From: Flavobacterium enshiense DK69 | Lineage (GTDB): Bacteria; Bacteroidota; Bacteroidia; Flavobacteriales; Flavobacteriaceae | Direction of reading: 5' to 3' | DNA length: 64,000 nt | Assembly (NCBI RefSeq): GCF_000498495.1 | Contig: NZ_AVCS01000011.1 | Coordinates: forward strand, 29,193 to 93,192 | Shown here: positions 32,456-40,880 of the stretch, in pieces | Position numbering within the stretch: position 1 is the stretch's first letter | How the letters are laid out: each line of letters starts with the position of its first letter | The notes under the pieces: generated by a model | Database searches by the model: none | Told to the model about the DNA's origin: nothing | Seen by the model: only the letters and a program-made list of their open reading frames with translations | Made by a program: the position numbers and the translations under genes

Positions 32456-33325
32456 CTATTTTTTTATGATTTTATGATTACTGCTTTTTCCATTGTTAAA
32501 GTCGAGTTGTAAAAGGTACATTCCTGAATTTAATTTAGAGGTTAGCATGTCCAGCTCACTTTTTTCAGTCGTTTTTATTAATTGTTTTCCGGTTACGTCA
32601 AATAATGAATATTGACTGATTTGCTCCTGACTTTCTATTGCGAAAGTGGTGTTGAATGGATTAGGGTAGATTGTAAAGGTGTTTTTGTCAAATGCAACAG
32701 CATTTAAAAGATATACAGCGTGATAATATTCCGTGCTTGCGGCTTCGATAACGGCGGTATAGTTGTCTAAAGCGGTTTTAAGTTGCGAATTGTCACAATT
32801 GCAAACTACATTATAATAGCGTAATAAGGACGGTGAAATAGCAGAAGGATAAGCCTGCGAATAATAAAAAACATTATAAGTTGTAAAAATCTGATTTAAG
32901 CCAGGGTCATTTGTAGTTATGATGTTGTTGGAACTTCCTGTTGGAATACCAATTCCCTGCGTTGCGATTTTTGTACTGACGGCATCTTTGAAAATGCCAT
33001 AACTGGATATGACAGCATGGTCAACTACATTACTATAAGCATTCAAATCCGCAACAAATTGGTTGAGATTTGATGAGGTCGCAGATACTTCATACATTTT
33101 TAGGGAATAATCCGGATAAGGGTGACCCGCTTTGGTTTCATAACGATATACCCCGTGTGCTGAAAAAATAGCATTAAGTCCCGGATCATTAGAAGTTGTT
33201 GCATGGTTTCCACAGCAAGAACCTCCCACGGGTGTTCCAATCTGGGGATCTACTAATCGAATGTCTACAACAGTTTGCCCAAAAGCAAAAGTCGTAAAAA
33301 GTAAAAAGAGGATTATTTTTTTCAT
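32456..33325 (-). CDS. Secreted T9SS protein with two internal repeats
   Basis: 289 residues, signal peptide ending near FAFGQT. Two related units of about 95 residues are visible: the first around NDPGLNAIFSAHGVYRY and the second around NDPGLNQIFTTYNVFYY; the first carries GGSCCGNH. A T9SS type A domain starts near 215 (YPNPFNTTFAI, GMYLLQLDFNNGK, KIIKK), so surface export is expected. No function is known. It converges on cobC and is divergent from the riboswitch-controlled surface genes, so a B12 link is possible only by position. Confidence 0.85.
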   Translation of the reverse strand: MKKIILFLLFTTFAFGQTVVDIRLVDPQIGTPVGGSCCGNHATTSNDPGLNAIFSAHGVYRYETKAGHPYPDYSLKMYEVSATSSNLNQFVADLNAYSNVVDHAVISSYGIFKDAVSTKIATQGIGIPTGSSNNIITTNDPGLNQIFTTYNVFYYSQAYPSAISPSLLRYYNVVCNCDNSQLKTALDNYTAVIEAASTEYYHAVYLLNAVAFDKNTFTIYPNPFNTTFAIESQEQISQYSLFDVTGKQLIKTTEKSELDMLTSKLNSGMYLLQLDFNNGKSSNHKIIKK

Positions 33326-33524
33326 AAAGGAAAAATTTATACATTCAAATGTACGAAAAATAAGTGTTTTTTAATTATATGCTGTTTAGTTAATTGATTT
33401 TAAGAGTTAAGTGGATTTCGGATAATCTGTCAAAATTTATTTCTAAAATTCACTTGCATTATAAGATGGTAAATAATAATATTTTTGTTTATTCTTTAAA
33501 AAACCATTCAAAATCACAGATTGG

Positions 33525-33557
33525 TTTGCATTTTTGATAATTATAACATTATATTTG
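33525..33557 (+). promoter_or_regulatory. Promoter of cobalamin riboswitch 1
   Basis: TTTG at 33525-33528 and TATATTTG at 33550-33557 are 21 bases apart. The second riboswitch has the same boxes with the same spacing, which supports both. Confidence 0.65.
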
Positions 33558-33567
33558 CCTTCGAATT

Positions 33568-33781
33568 TTGGTTGTTGTTTTAGGAATTTTCAAACAACAT
33601 TAAAAGGGAATCAGGTGAAATGCCTGAGCTGTACCCGCAACTGTAAGCTATCAAGCTTGTTATTATCTACAATACCACTGTCTCGTTTAAGTTAGAGATG
33701 GGAAGGTGAATAACAAGACGCAAGCCAGGAGACCTGCCTAAGTTCATCAATAAAATATCAAATCTTCGGGAAAAAAGATTT
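33568..33781 (+). promoter_or_regulatory. Cobalamin riboswitch 1
   Basis: The conserved aptamer core is present: AAAGGGAAT, GGTGAAATGCC, GCTGTACCCGCAACTGTAAG and the B12 box GCAAGCCAGGAGACCTGCC at 33720-33738. A following hairpin, AAATCTT/AAGATTT (33760-33781), shows CGGG in its loop (33767-33770), complementary to CCCG (33634-33637) in the L5 region; this fits the L5-L13 kissing loop of cobalamin riboswitches. The hairpin ends six bases before the ATG at 33787, so control of translation start is likely: B12 should repress. Confidence 0.93.
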
Positions 33782-33786
33782 AGAAA

Positions 33787-34173
33787 ATGAACAAGAAAGA
33801 TCTCCTAACGGTTATTAAACCCCTATTGTGCTATACTGTAAAAGCACAGCAAAAGTCTATTTCTCTGCTTGGAGAAGATATAATTTCAGAGATACACTCT
33901 GAAGAAAATCATGATACTCAATTGTTTAAGGTGGCAGATTACTTGGTTTTAAAGAAAATCTGTCTTTTTTCAATTCGACTACACCTTTTTAGTTCCAGAG
34001 TTTTTTCCAAGGGGTTTTGCTTTGGAGAAGATTCTTTGTCTTCGTTTATAAAATCTGTATTTCATAGAAAATCAGTTTCAAAGGACTTTACAGTAGCCCA
34101 TACTGCCTACTTCAAAAATTATCCTATACTATATCAGTTAATTAATCATAAATTTTTTAAATACATACAATGA
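33787..34173 (+). CDS. Unknown ORF between riboswitch and propeller gene
   Basis: 128 residues beginning six bases after the riboswitch hairpin. The stop overlaps the next start as ATGA, as expected for translational coupling. The N-terminus is mildly hydrophobic (LLTVIKPLLCYTVKA) but is not a clear signal peptide, and no domain is recognised. It may be a small B12-related protein, a leader frame that links riboswitch control to the downstream surface genes, or the degraded remains of another gene. Position supports translation, sequence does not reveal function. Confidence 0.45.
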   Translation: MNKKDLLTVIKPLLCYTVKAQQKSISLLGEDIISEIHSEENHDTQLFKVADYLVLKKICLFSIRLHLFSSRVFSKGFCFGEDSLSSFIKSVFHRKSVSKDFTVAHTAYFKNYPILYQLINHKFFKYIQ

Positions 34174-35459
34174 TGAACAAATACCTTTTTTTTCTTGCCC
34201 TTTTTATTTTCAGTTTAAAAGGACTTTCACAGTCTTATCTTGACGGAATTTTTGTTCTTAATGAGGGAAATATGGGGAGTAATGCTGCTTCCGTGAGCTT
34301 TATCAGCCAAAATAATCAGGTGGTGGATAATATTTATGGATTGAGAAACAATAACAGCCCATTGGGAGATGTGGGGCAAAGTATTGGTTTTCACGGGAAT
34401 ATTGCCATGATTGTTTTGAATTTTTCAAATGCTATAAAAGTGGTTGACAGGGAAACCTTTGTTTTGGAAGCTACCATAAACACAGGTTTGACGAATCCTC
34501 GCTATGTGGAATTTTTCGGCAATAAGGCATATGTGACTTGTTGGGGTGATGGCAATGTTACTACGGATGATTATCTGGCCGTAATTGATTTGGGAACCTA
34601 TCAGGTGGAAAGCACTATTCCAATGCCGGAAGGGGTGGAGAGAATTGAAGAAGTGAACGGAAAACTTTATGTGGCTCACCTGGGAGGCTATGGATATGGT
34701 TCCACCGTCACTGTTGTTAACCCACAAACTTCAGCGATTGAAACCACTATTGCCGTTGGGGATTTGCCTAATTCCATGATTGTAAAGGGTAATTACCTGT
34801 ATGTGCTTTCCGGAGGGATGCCTTTTTGGAGTCCAAACGCGGAGACCACAGGGAAATTATCCAAAGTGGATTTAGGAACCAATACTGTTGTTTCGGAGTT
34901 TGTTTTTTCGGGAATTCAACACCCTTTACACCTTAGTGCCGATGCCGATTATCTGTATTATACGATTGATTCAAATGTTTACAGAGTGTCATTTTCAGAT
35001 ACAGGATTGCCAAGCACGGTTTTCATTAATACACCAGTTACGGATCAACTGGGAATTTACGGAATGGATGTGATCGACAATAAAATTTACATAGCCGATG
35101 CCAATGGATATGCAGCCAACGGATTCGCGCACGTTTACAACAATTCAGGGACTTTACTTGCTACCCACACTCTGGGAAATATACCAAATCACTTCTACAA
35201 AACGAATCAGAGCAACTTAAGCAATGAAGAGTATAAGGCTGTTAAATTTACGGTTTACCCTAATCCGACAGCGGAAACTGTTTTCATTCAGACGGACAAG
35301 AATGTAAATGTAGCGATTTATGATTTGACAGGTAAAAAGATAAAGTCGGAACCTTACACATTTGCAGGGATTAATGTTTCCGGATTGCCAAAAGGGGTTT
35401 ACTTGATGGAAATTGTTGACAAAAAACAGAAACAGGTTGTAAAACTTGTTGTCAAATAA
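34170..35459 (+). CDS. BtuG-like beta-propeller with T9SS sorting domain
   Basis: 429 residues, signal peptide ending near KGLSQSY. The body (about 22-340) has YncE/DUF5074-like propeller repeats: GIFVLNEGNMGSNAASVSF, IKVVDRETFVLEATINTG, LAVIDLGTYQVESTIPMP, VTVVNPQTSAIETTIAVG. This is the architecture of BtuG, the surface cobalamin-binding protein of Bacteroides. Here the anchor is not a lipobox but a C-terminal T9SS domain (YPNPTAETVFI, GVYLMEIVDKK). It lies under cobalamin riboswitch 1 and is related to the lipoprotein at 38.7 kb, so B12 capture at the surface is likely. Confidence 0.85.
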   Translation: MMNKYLFFLALFIFSLKGLSQSYLDGIFVLNEGNMGSNAASVSFISQNNQVVDNIYGLRNNNSPLGDVGQSIGFHGNIAMIVLNFSNAIKVVDRETFVLEATINTGLTNPRYVEFFGNKAYVTCWGDGNVTTDDYLAVIDLGTYQVESTIPMPEGVERIEEVNGKLYVAHLGGYGYGSTVTVVNPQTSAIETTIAVGDLPNSMIVKGNYLYVLSGGMPFWSPNAETTGKLSKVDLGTNTVVSEFVFSGIQHPLHLSADADYLYYTIDSNVYRVSFSDTGLPSTVFINTPVTDQLGIYGMDVIDNKIYIADANGYAANGFAHVYNNSGTLLATHTLGNIPNHFYKTNQSNLSNEEYKAVKFTVYPNPTAETVFIQTDKNVNVAIYDLTGKKIKSEPYTFAGINVSGLPKGVYLMEIVDKKQKQVVKLVVK

Positions 35460-35461
35460 AA

Positions 35462-36427
35462 ATGCAGAAAGTGATTTCCCTGTTAGTAGTCTTGCTTTCA
35501 ACAACACAGCTTATGGCACAATCGTATGCGCCGGCCGCAGGTTTGAACGGTTCTACTGCCATTCATAAAAATGACATTTCTTTTGTTGCCTGGGCGTCCA
35601 ATGTGAGCATCTCGAGAGGATATAAAAAAATCTCAGACCCTTCTATGGGAGTTGCAAGTTCGGGTGTGCCGGAAAATGCGGTAGGCTTTCCATCCGGAGC
35701 TGTTGTAAGTCTTGGAGATGGCGGACAGGCAACGGCAACTTTTAATACACCTATTGCCGACAGGCAGGGGTTTGATTTCGCAGTTTTTGAAAACGGGAAT
35801 ACCGGCTATCTTGAATTGGCGCTTGTAAAAGTCAGTTCAGATGGGATTAATTTTTTCGGTTTCCCGAATCATAGCCAGACGCAAACCAACTCCCAGATTG
35901 GAACATTTGGAACCCCGTCAGCTCCGTATCTGTATAATTTGGCAGGGAAGTATGAAGCCAGCTACGGTACGCCATTCGATTTAAGTGAAATACCAGATAA
36001 TCCTCTTTTGGACAAACAAAATATCGCCTTTGTGAAAATTATTGATGTGGTGGGAAGTATTGATCCAGCTTATGCTACTTATGACAGCTACGGGAATGTT
36101 ATTAACGATTCTTATCCCACACCTTTTGATTCCGGAGGGTTTGATTTACAGGCAGTAGGGGTTATGCATCAACAAGTTTTGAATATTGATGATTTTGAAT
36201 CGGAATACTTCTCAATGTACCCAAATCCTGCTGACGAAATTGTTTTTTTTGATAAGCTTCCAGCCGATGCTGTTAAGATCTATGATATGTCTGGCCGATT
36301 GGTGAAAAGCATTATTTTAAGCAAAGAGAAGTCCGTTGAAGTTTCAGATTTGTTCGATGGGATTTATATGGTTGAAATAATTTCAGGGAATCATAAGGAG
36401 ATAAAAAAAATAATTATAAAACACTAA
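35462..36427 (+). CDS. T9SS surface protein of the cobalamin locus
   Basis: 321 residues, signal peptide ending near LMAQSY. The middle has a beta-sandwich-like family pattern: FATFNTPIADRQGFDFAVFENG (in part), LELALVKVSSDGINFFGFP, IAFVKIIDVVGSID and DSGGFDLQAVGVMH. A T9SS domain follows from about 255 (YPNPADEIVFF, GIYMVEI, KIIIKH). It begins two bases after the propeller gene and so falls under riboswitch 1. I infer a corrinoid-binding or uptake-accessory role, perhaps comparable with BtuH of Bacteroides, but homology to BtuH is not established here. Confidence 0.75.
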   Translation: MQKVISLLVVLLSTTQLMAQSYAPAAGLNGSTAIHKNDISFVAWASNVSISRGYKKISDPSMGVASSGVPENAVGFPSGAVVSLGDGGQATATFNTPIADRQGFDFAVFENGNTGYLELALVKVSSDGINFFGFPNHSQTQTNSQIGTFGTPSAPYLYNLAGKYEASYGTPFDLSEIPDNPLLDKQNIAFVKIIDVVGSIDPAYATYDSYGNVINDSYPTPFDSGGFDLQAVGVMHQQVLNIDDFESEYFSMYPNPADEIVFFDKLPADAVKIYDMSGRLVKSIILSKEKSVEVSDLFDGIYMVEIISGNHKEIKKIIIKH

Positions 36428-36553
36428 ATAATACTTTGTGAGAAAATCATTAAAAATTTGATGATCAGGTAGGGTGAATAAATAGTATTTTACGTATAAA
36501 CGGGCCAGGATTTTAGGTATTTCTTTAATGGGATGATTAAAAATCAAGGATTA

Positions 36554-36586
36554 TTTGCACAATTCATAATTGTAAAGTTATATTTG
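36554..36586 (+). promoter_or_regulatory. Promoter of cobalamin riboswitch 2
   Basis: TTTG at 36554-36557 and TATATTTG at 36579-36586 are 21 bases apart, as in the first riboswitch promoter. Confidence 0.65.
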
Positions 36587-36595
36587 CGCCAGAAT

Positions 36596-36806
36596 TGAGG
36601 TTATGTGTTCGTTTTTTACGAACTATATTAAAAGGGAATTAGGTTAAAAGCCTAAGCTGTACCCGCAACTGTAAGCTATTAAAGCTTGTTGTTATCTGCA
36701 AACCACTGTCAAGTTCAAAAACGTGATGGGAAGGTAAACAACAAGATGCAAGCCAGGAGACCTGCCTTTTTCGTAACAAATATCGAGCCTTCGGGAAAAA
36801 AGGTTC
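36596..36806 (+). promoter_or_regulatory. Cobalamin riboswitch 2
   Basis: The core contains AAAGGGAATTAGG, GCTGTACCCGCAACTGTAAG and the B12 box GCAAGCCAGGAGACCTGCC at 36748-36766. The expression hairpin GAGCCTT/AAGGTTC (36785-36791/36800-36806) has changed stem bases relative to riboswitch 1 but the same loop CGGGAAAA. Its CGGG (36792-36795) can pair with CCCG (36662-36665). It ends seven bases before the btuB start, so translational repression by B12 is likely. Confidence 0.93.
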
Positions 36807-36813
36807 AGAAATT

Positions 36814-38664
36814 ATGACTGAGAAAAAACTGCTTTTTTTTATTTTACTGTTGCTGGGTCAATTTGCATTGGCACAGAATGACTCTATAATAAAATTAGAA
36901 GAGCTGGTAATTTCGGATGTTTACTTAAAAGATAATCAGTCGCAATCCATTCAGGTTCTAAATGATTCTGTAATCAGCAAAAACCAACCTTCCCTTACAC
37001 ATTTACTGAATTATAATAGTGTTATTTATTTCAAAGAGTACGGCCGTGGGATGCTGTCTTCGGTTTCTTTTCGAGGAACAACAGCATCTCAGACCGCCGT
37101 TGTTTGGAATGGAATCAACATCAATTCACAACTTAACGGTAGCACAGATTTCAATACGATTACTGCCAATGATTTTAATTCCATCAGCGTAAAAGCAGGA
37201 GGAGGGAGCGTGATTTACGGAAGTGGTGCCATCGGAGGATCGATCCACTTAAATAATGATCTGGAATTTAAGAAACAGTTTAAAAACGATTTCAGAGCCT
37301 CTTATGGAAGTTTCACGACTTTAGGGACAAATTACAGAATGGTGTTTTCGAATGCCAAATGGAGTTCACAAATCGGATTCTCTTATAATGGTTCCGAAAA
37401 CGACTATCCTTACGTTGGGCTGTATACCTGGAAAGGCGAGCAACGAAAAAATACAAACGGACAATATTATACTGCGGGACTGAATGTTAGTTTAGGCTAT
37501 AAGATCAATGCTGCAAGCAGTATTAAGTTTTACAGTCAGACTTCCAATACCGACAGGAATGTTTCTTTGATTTCCGAGTCGGATACCAAAACAAAATACG
37601 TTAATGGCTTCAATCGGAATTTGATTGAATATGTGGGTGTTTTTAATAAGTTAACTGCGAGTTTAAAATCGGCTTATATCACAGAAAATTATCAGTATTT
37701 TGGGGATATTAGCAATGATTATTTCAGTTTCGGGAAAACAGAATGTGTTATAACCAAATTCGATTTTGGATACCAAGTAACAAAGCGCTTGAAACTAAAC
37801 GGTGTTGCCGATTACAATCATACCAAAGGATATGGAACTGGTTTTGGAAATAATACAAGACAGATTGGTTCTGCCGCCTTAATGGCCAAATGGAATGTCA
37901 ATCCGAAATGGCAGAATGAATTCGGTATTCGCAAGGAAATAACAGACAATTACGAAAGCCCATTGTTGTTTTCTGCCGGATCTTCCTATGTTTTCAGTAA
38001 GTTGTATACGCTAAGAGCTAATTTTTCAAGAAACTTTAGGATTCCGACTTTCAATGATTTGTATTGGGAAGAAGGAGGGAATCCTGATTTAAAGCCGGAA
38101 AGTGCTTATCAGGCCGAAATAGGGAACGTTTTTTCGTTTAAGAAAATTACCTTGTCTCAAACGATGTACTATAACAAAATAAAAGATTTGCTGCGCTGGG
38201 TACCAGGTGATGGAGGAATCTGGACACCACAAAACACGGACAGGGTGCAGACTTACGGAACTGAAGTCCTGTTGGAATGGGCAACTAATTTTAATAAGCA
38301 CTATTTTGTTCTGAACAGTACATACGCTTATACCATATCAGAAAATGAGGAAACGAAAAAGCAATTGTTTTTTGTTCCGTATCATAAAGCAACGGCTTCG
38401 ATTGCTTATTCGTATAAAAAATTAGCGGCAAACTATCAGTTTTTGTATAACGGATTTGTTTACACGCGCTCGGATAATGATCCAAATGAAATCATCGATC
38501 CTTATAATGTTTCAAATGTTGGAATAGATTATGATTTCGGATTCTTTGATTCTTCAAAATTAGGTTTTCAGGTTTTAAATGTATTTAACGAAAAATACGA
38601 AAGCCTTGAAAACAGACCTCTACCAGGCAGAAATTTTAATATATATATAAATCTTAAATTTTAA
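36814..38664 (+). CDS. btuB: TonB-dependent cobalamin receptor
   Basis: 616 residues, signal peptide ending near FALAQND. A plug domain follows (EELVISDVYLKDNQS, then SSVSFRGTTASQTAVVWNGI and VIYGSGAIGGSIHL). The C-terminal barrel ends with GRNFNIYINLKF, with the aromatic last residue of outer-membrane barrels. The riboswitch directly upstream identifies the substrate as cobalamin or a related corrinoid. Its stop overlaps the following start (TAATG), coupling it to the propeller lipoprotein, which matches the BtuB-BtuG pairing in Bacteroides. Confidence 0.92.
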   Translation: MTEKKLLFFILLLLGQFALAQNDSIIKLEELVISDVYLKDNQSQSIQVLNDSVISKNQPSLTHLLNYNSVIYFKEYGRGMLSSVSFRGTTASQTAVVWNGININSQLNGSTDFNTITANDFNSISVKAGGGSVIYGSGAIGGSIHLNNDLEFKKQFKNDFRASYGSFTTLGTNYRMVFSNAKWSSQIGFSYNGSENDYPYVGLYTWKGEQRKNTNGQYYTAGLNVSLGYKINAASSIKFYSQTSNTDRNVSLISESDTKTKYVNGFNRNLIEYVGVFNKLTASLKSAYITENYQYFGDISNDYFSFGKTECVITKFDFGYQVTKRLKLNGVADYNHTKGYGTGFGNNTRQIGSAALMAKWNVNPKWQNEFGIRKEITDNYESPLLFSAGSSYVFSKLYTLRANFSRNFRIPTFNDLYWEEGGNPDLKPESAYQAEIGNVFSFKKITLSQTMYYNKIKDLLRWVPGDGGIWTPQNTDRVQTYGTEVLLEWATNFNKHYFVLNSTYAYTISENEETKKQLFFVPYHKATASIAYSYKKLAANYQFLYNGFVYTRSDNDPNEIIDPYNVSNVGIDYDFGFFDSSKLGFQVLNVFNEKYESLENRPLPGRNFNIYINLKF

Positions 38665-38669
38665 TGATA

Positions 38670-39752
38670 ATGAAGTTAAGTAAATTATTTTTAGTTGCAC
38701 TTGGGAGTGTTTCCGTGCTGGTTTCCTGTACTAACGATGATAACCCTGCAGTTGATTCAAATACAAATGAAACAAATACATATGAAAAAGGAGTTTTTAT
38801 TCTGAACGAGGGGTCGTCAGGACAAGGTTCGGTTTCCTTTTTAGGTAATGATTTGTCAAAATTCACACAGGATGTGTACGGAGCTGTTAATCCAGGGGAT
38901 TTGTTTGGGCAATATGTGCAATCGATGTTCTTTGATGGCGACTACGCTTATATTATCGCGGGAGGATCAAATAAAATTAATGTGGTAAACAGAAAAACAT
39001 TCAAATTAGTGGCAAAAATTGAATCAGGTCTTGCTAAACCACGATATGGTGTTGTAAAAGACGGCAAAGCTTATGTGGTTAACGCTAATACTTATCCGAA
39101 TTTTGGAGATCCGGCTGATGCGATTGGTAATACAGATGATTATGTGGCGGTTATCAACCTTGCGACAAATTCAGTAGAATCTACTATTCCGTTAAACAAT
39201 ACAGGAAACAGAATTATTTTGGAAAACGGAAAATTATATGTGTCTGAACCATACAAAAGCACAAAAATATTGGTTGTGAATCCCGCAACAAATTTGCTTG
39301 AAACACCAATCGTTGTTGGAGAAGGTGCGGATACAATGGAGGTGAACAACGGGATTTTGTATGTGCTGAAAAGTTCTTATGGAAATCCGAGTGAAATCGT
39401 AAAAGTTGATTTGTTGGATTCAAGCATGACTAATGTTGTTTTCCCGGAATCATTAAATGATGCTAAAAATTTAGATATCTACGAAAATAAAATCTACTAT
39501 ACAGTGGATACATCGGTTTATGCAATGGATTTAACAGCTTCATCCGCTTCAACTACGGCTATTTTAAGTTATACATCATCATCAGCTTACGGTAAGATGT
39601 ACGGTTTTGCTGTAAATAACGGACGTATTTTTATTGCTGACGGAGGTGATTTTACAGCCAACAGCAAGGCTTATGTTTACTCATTAAACGGAACGCTCCA
39701 AAAGCAAGTTGCTGTAGGGGTAGGGCCAAACGGTTTCTACTTTAATAACTAG
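38670..39752 (+). CDS. BtuG-like beta-propeller lipoprotein
   Basis: 360 residues from the ATG at 38670; an ATG at 38664 overlapping the btuB stop is two codons upstream. The lipoprotein Cys is in VLVSCTNDDN. The propeller shows GVFILNEGSSGQGSVSF, INVVNRKTFKLVAKIESG, VAVINLATNSVESTIPL and ILVVNPATNLLETPIVVG. It should form the lid of the BtuB complex at the cell surface and bind cobalamin, as BtuG does. A second, T9SS-anchored relative is encoded under riboswitch 1. A terminator follows. Confidence 0.87.
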   Translation: MKLSKLFLVALGSVSVLVSCTNDDNPAVDSNTNETNTYEKGVFILNEGSSGQGSVSFLGNDLSKFTQDVYGAVNPGDLFGQYVQSMFFDGDYAYIIAGGSNKINVVNRKTFKLVAKIESGLAKPRYGVVKDGKAYVVNANTYPNFGDPADAIGNTDDYVAVINLATNSVESTIPLNNTGNRIILENGKLYVSEPYKSTKILVVNPATNLLETPIVVGEGADTMEVNNGILYVLKSSYGNPSEIVKVDLLDSSMTNVVFPESLNDAKNLDIYENKIYYTVDTSVYAMDLTASSASTTAILSYTSSSAYGKMYGFAVNNGRIFIADGGDFTANSKAYVYSLNGTLQKQVAVGVGPNGFYFNN

Positions 39753-39805
39753 AAAAATATAGCATACAAATTTTAGTAGTAATTGACATTTATTATGTAT
39801 GTTTT

Positions 39806-39836
39806 ATCCCGGTGTGAAAGCATCGGGATTTTTTTG
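39806..39836 (+). terminator. Intrinsic terminator of the btuB operon
   Basis: ATCCCGGTG pairs with CATCGGGAT around TGAAAG, with one G-T pair, and a run of seven T follows. Confidence 0.85.
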
Positions 39837-39930
39837 TTTTAAAAAAGATTGCTTTTTTTTATTGTAACTTGTAACAAACTGAAGAGCAGTTCGTCTTGAT
39901 ATTATAAACCAACACCAAACTAAAGTAATT

Positions 39931-40440
39931 ATGAATCAACAGGAGTTTGTGAATTTGATTACTCCTTTTAAGGACAAGTTGTTTCGGATGGCGAAGCGGC
40001 TGCTCGTGAGCACTGAAGAAGCTGAAGACGCAACGCAGGAAGTTTTGGTGAAATTATGGAAAAACAACAATGTTCTTTCGAATTATTCCAGTGTGGAAGC
40101 TTTCGCGATGACTATGACCAAAAACTACTGCCTTGATCAGTTGAAATCAAAAAGGGCATCCAATTTGCAGATTGTCCACAATGATTATTCCGATAGAGCA
40201 GCAAGCGTTCAGAAGCAGGTTGAAGACAAAGACAGTTGGAGTTTGGTGGAGAAAATAATTGAAAGCTTGCCCGAACAACAAAGACTGATCATTCAGATGC
40301 GGGATATCGAAGAGTATGAGTTTGCAGAGATAGCAAAAATAATGGAAATGAATGAAACCGCAGTGAGGGTTGCCCTTTCAAGAGCAAGAAAAGAAATAAG
40401 AGAACAATTGGTTAAAAAACATAATTATGGAATTGCATAA
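39931..40440 (+). CDS. ECF-type RNA polymerase sigma factor
   Basis: 169 residues. Region 2 contains DKLFRMAKRLLVSTEEAEDATQEVLVKLW (in parts) and region 4 has LPEQQRLIIQMRDIEEYEFAEIAKIM with the helix-turn-helix ending in ALSRARKEIREQL. No extra C-terminal domain is present. It is cotranscribed with an anti-sigma-like membrane protein by 14-base overlap and with two DUF4252 genes, which are the likely regulon core. Confidence 0.93.
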   Translation: MNQQEFVNLITPFKDKLFRMAKRLLVSTEEAEDATQEVLVKLWKNNNVLSNYSSVEAFAMTMTKNYCLDQLKSKRASNLQIVHNDYSDRAASVQKQVEDKDSWSLVEKIIESLPEQQRLIIQMRDIEEYEFAEIAKIMEMNETAVRVALSRARKEIREQLVKKHNYGIA

Positions 40441-40873
40441 AATTGAAATATTAGTTGATAAATACTTTGCAGGAGAAACCAGTATTGCAGAAGAAAAGGC
40501 ATTGAAAGAATACTTTTCATCTTCGGATGTGGCGCCCCATCTGGAACAATACAAGGCAATATTTGGTTACTTGAATCAGGCAAAGCAAGAGCAATTCACC
40601 AGAACGGTTCCACTACAACCCAGAAAACGAAATTATGTAGCGTGGATTTCCGTTGCGGCCAGTATTGCAGTTTTGTCCGGTACGCTTTACTTTATGAACC
40701 AACAATCGGAACAGCCTACGAATAAAGATCTGGGTACGTTCGACGATCCGGAATTGGCTTTCCAGGAAACGCAGAAAGCACTGCAAATGGTTTCGGAAAA
40801 CGTAAATGAAGGCGTAAAAAGTATCGACTATGTAAATGAGTACAATCAAACAACAAAAACAATCTTTAAATAA
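40427..40873 (+). CDS. Putative anti-sigma membrane protein
   Basis: 148 residues. A cytoplasmic N-terminal part (VDKYFAGETSIAEEKALKEYF) of the kind found in Bacteroidota anti-sigma proteins is followed by one membrane helix (about 67-84, VAWISVAASIAVLSGTLYF) and a periplasmic tail. There is no zinc-binding HxxxCxxC. It overlaps the sigma factor gene by 14 bases, so it most likely holds the sigma factor inactive. Confidence 0.78.
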   Translation: MELHKIEILVDKYFAGETSIAEEKALKEYFSSSDVAPHLEQYKAIFGYLNQAKQEQFTRTVPLQPRKRNYVAWISVAASIAVLSGTLYFMNQQSEQPTNKDLGTFDDPELAFQETQKALQMVSENVNEGVKSIDYVNEYNQTTKTIFK

Positions 40874-40880
40874 TCAAAAA

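Noticed and set aside
33787..34173. Idea that the 128-residue ORF is a frameshifted btuB remnant
   Set aside because: None of its segments resembles a TonB plug or barrel in the frames I inspected; kept as unknown instead.
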